Shown piece by piece: positions 6,816 through 7,338 of a stretch of DNA of 7,338 bases. Each line of letters starts with the position of its first letter. Position 1 is the stretch's first letter. This stretch comes from an uncultured Prevotella sp. (GTDB lineage: Bacteria > Bacteroidota > Bacteroidia > Bacteroidales > Bacteroidaceae): positions 1 to 7,338 of the forward strand of contig CALBJK010000281.1 in the NCBI GenBank assembly GCA_937892695.1, read 5' to 3'. The notes beneath the pieces are model-generated. The model worked only from the letters and a program-made list of their open reading frames with translations, ran no database searches and was not told the origin of the DNA. The position numbers and the translations under genes were made by a program.

Positions 6816-6851
6816 CTTGCAAATTTAAGACAAATAACATTATGTTGCAAG
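6816..6851. repeat. Short inverted repeat straddling the nudC promoter
   Basis: CTTGCAA (6816-6822) and TTGCAAG (6845-6851) are perfect 7-bp inverted arms separated by 22 bp. Each contains the self-complementary hexamer TTGCAA. The arms overlap the two promoter boxes, and a related GTGCAAG follows at 6868-6874. This could be an operator, but arms this short can occur by chance in AT-rich DNA and part of the match is forced by the promoter consensus itself. Confidence 0.3.
6820..6850 (-). promoter_or_regulatory. Bacteroidetes-type promoter for the nudC operon
   Basis: Read on the minus strand, TTG (complement of 6848-6850) is followed after 20 bp by TAAATTTG (complement of 6820-6827). This fits the Bacteroidetes primary sigma-factor pattern of a TTTG/TTG box at about -33, a 19-21 bp spacer and TAnnTTTG at about -7. 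Transcription would begin near 6813-6815, leaving a leader of about 20 nt before the ATG at 6792. The match is to a short consensus, so it is likely but not certain. Confidence 0.6.
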
Positions 6852-6978
6852 AAAATTAGTGTAATTTGTGCAAGTTTCAACATCAAACTCCCACTAGACA
6901 TGCATCCGTCAAATTGTATTATTAAATACAGTCAGTATATCCTGAATCATAACAAAAGGAAATCACTCTATCCACAAA

Positions 6979-7338
6979 TCAGTTATTTCGACAGAATCGG
7001 GCTTTAATACCATTCCATAACGAAACCTTCCGTCTTAAAATCAACACGGAAAAAGCCAGACTGGAAACGAACAATAATATACCCGTAATCCAATAAATGA
7101 CACCATTGCAAGCCATGGCTGCCACAAAAGCGGCAATTCCTATCGGAAACTGAACCATAAAACAATACATGGCCTTACGCGAGACACGATAGCCGTAACG
7201 CTGTCGCGTCACGATGAGCAAAACTGCATATTCGATGAAACCGGCTAAGGCCAACGCAGCACCAGCTCCTTCCAATCCATAAAGGTTAACCCCCCAAACC
7301 GTCATTAAAACAATCAACACATCATACAAAGCTTCTAT
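6979..7338 (-). CDS. C-terminal end of a polysaccharide/O-antigen flippase-like membrane protein (5' part missing)
   Basis: 119 residues are visible. The frame stays open to the window edge through TTG 7329, which encodes leucine within the protein and is not the start. The protein is very hydrophobic, with about four membrane segments: around LIVLMTVWGVNLYG; ALALAGFIEYAVLLIV; FMVQFPIGIAAFVAAMAC; and VIYWITGILLFVSSLAFSVLIL. Basic loops (RQRYGYRVSRK and LRRKVSLWNGIKARF) lie between and after them. The NLYGLEGAGAALALAG segment resembles the C-terminal half of Wzx/MATE-like polysaccharide flippases, which move lipid-linked sugars across the inner membrane. Assignment rests on this partial resemblance; another multi-spanning transporter is possible. 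It runs in the same direction as nudC but ends 186 nt before it, and nudC has its own likely promoter, so it is probably a separate unit, perhaps the end of a surface-polysaccharide locus. Confidence 0.6.
   Translation of the reverse strand: MEALYDVLIVLMTVWGVNLYGLEGAGAALALAGFIEYAVLLIVTRQRYGYRVSRKAMYCFMVQFPIGIAAFVAAMACNGVIYWITGILLFVSSLAFSVLILRRKVSLWNGIKARFCRNN

Noticed and set aside
6793..6840. Upstream start for nudC at ATG 6840
   Set aside because: It lies upstream of the predicted transcription start and within the promoter, and the added residues do not match NudC N-termini.
6915..6930. Hairpin TGTATT-ATTA-AATACA after the flippase-like gene, as a terminator
   Set aside because: The stem is only six AT-rich pairs and no U-tract follows on the minus strand, so it is not supported as an intrinsic terminator.
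6979..7329. TTG 7329 as the start of a complete 116-residue protein
   Set aside because: The frame remains open to the window edge, and the product looks like the end of a larger transporter.

Overview
The window looks like chromosomal DNA of a Bacteroidales bacterium, most likely Prevotella/Bacteroides-like. Four things suggest this. DUF1460 and DUF4421 proteins sit side by side, an HU-LysM fusion follows rimO, most starts lack a Shine-Dalgarno sequence, and there is a Bacteroidetes-type promoter (TTG, about 20 bp, TAnnTTTG). Genus is inferred from gene content and protein style only.

Left block, plus strand (1-2968): the 3' four-fifths of rimO (ribosomal protein S12 methylthiotransferase), then a small HU-family DNA-binding protein. 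Overlapping its end is a large protein that starts with a second HU-like domain, continues through a long acidic low-complexity linker, crosses the membrane once and ends in a LysM domain. The close spacing and the 8-nt overlap of the two HU genes suggest one transcript. It ends at a GC-stemmed hairpin (2981-3016) that also sits at the end of the converging minus-strand genes.

Middle block, minus strand (6792 down to 3026): four tightly spaced genes, read as nudC-like NADH pyrophosphatase, a Gfo/Idh/MocA NAD(P)-dependent oxidoreductase, a DUF4421 probable outer-membrane beta-barrel protein, and a DUF1460 NlpC/P60-type muropeptide amidase. Gaps are 13-24 nt and a candidate promoter lies just before nudC, so they probably form one operon. 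It mixes nicotinamide-nucleotide turnover with envelope and peptidoglycan functions.

Right edge, minus strand (7338 down to 6979): the C-terminal end of a multi-spanning membrane protein that resembles polysaccharide/O-antigen flippases. It is cut by the window edge and separated from nudC by 186 bp that hold the promoter and short inverted repeats.

No tRNA, rRNA, CRISPR array, insertion sequence or phage gene is visible. The most unusual item is the HU-linker-membrane-LysM protein. By its predicted topology it could physically connect DNA in the cytoplasm with peptidoglycan in the periplasm.
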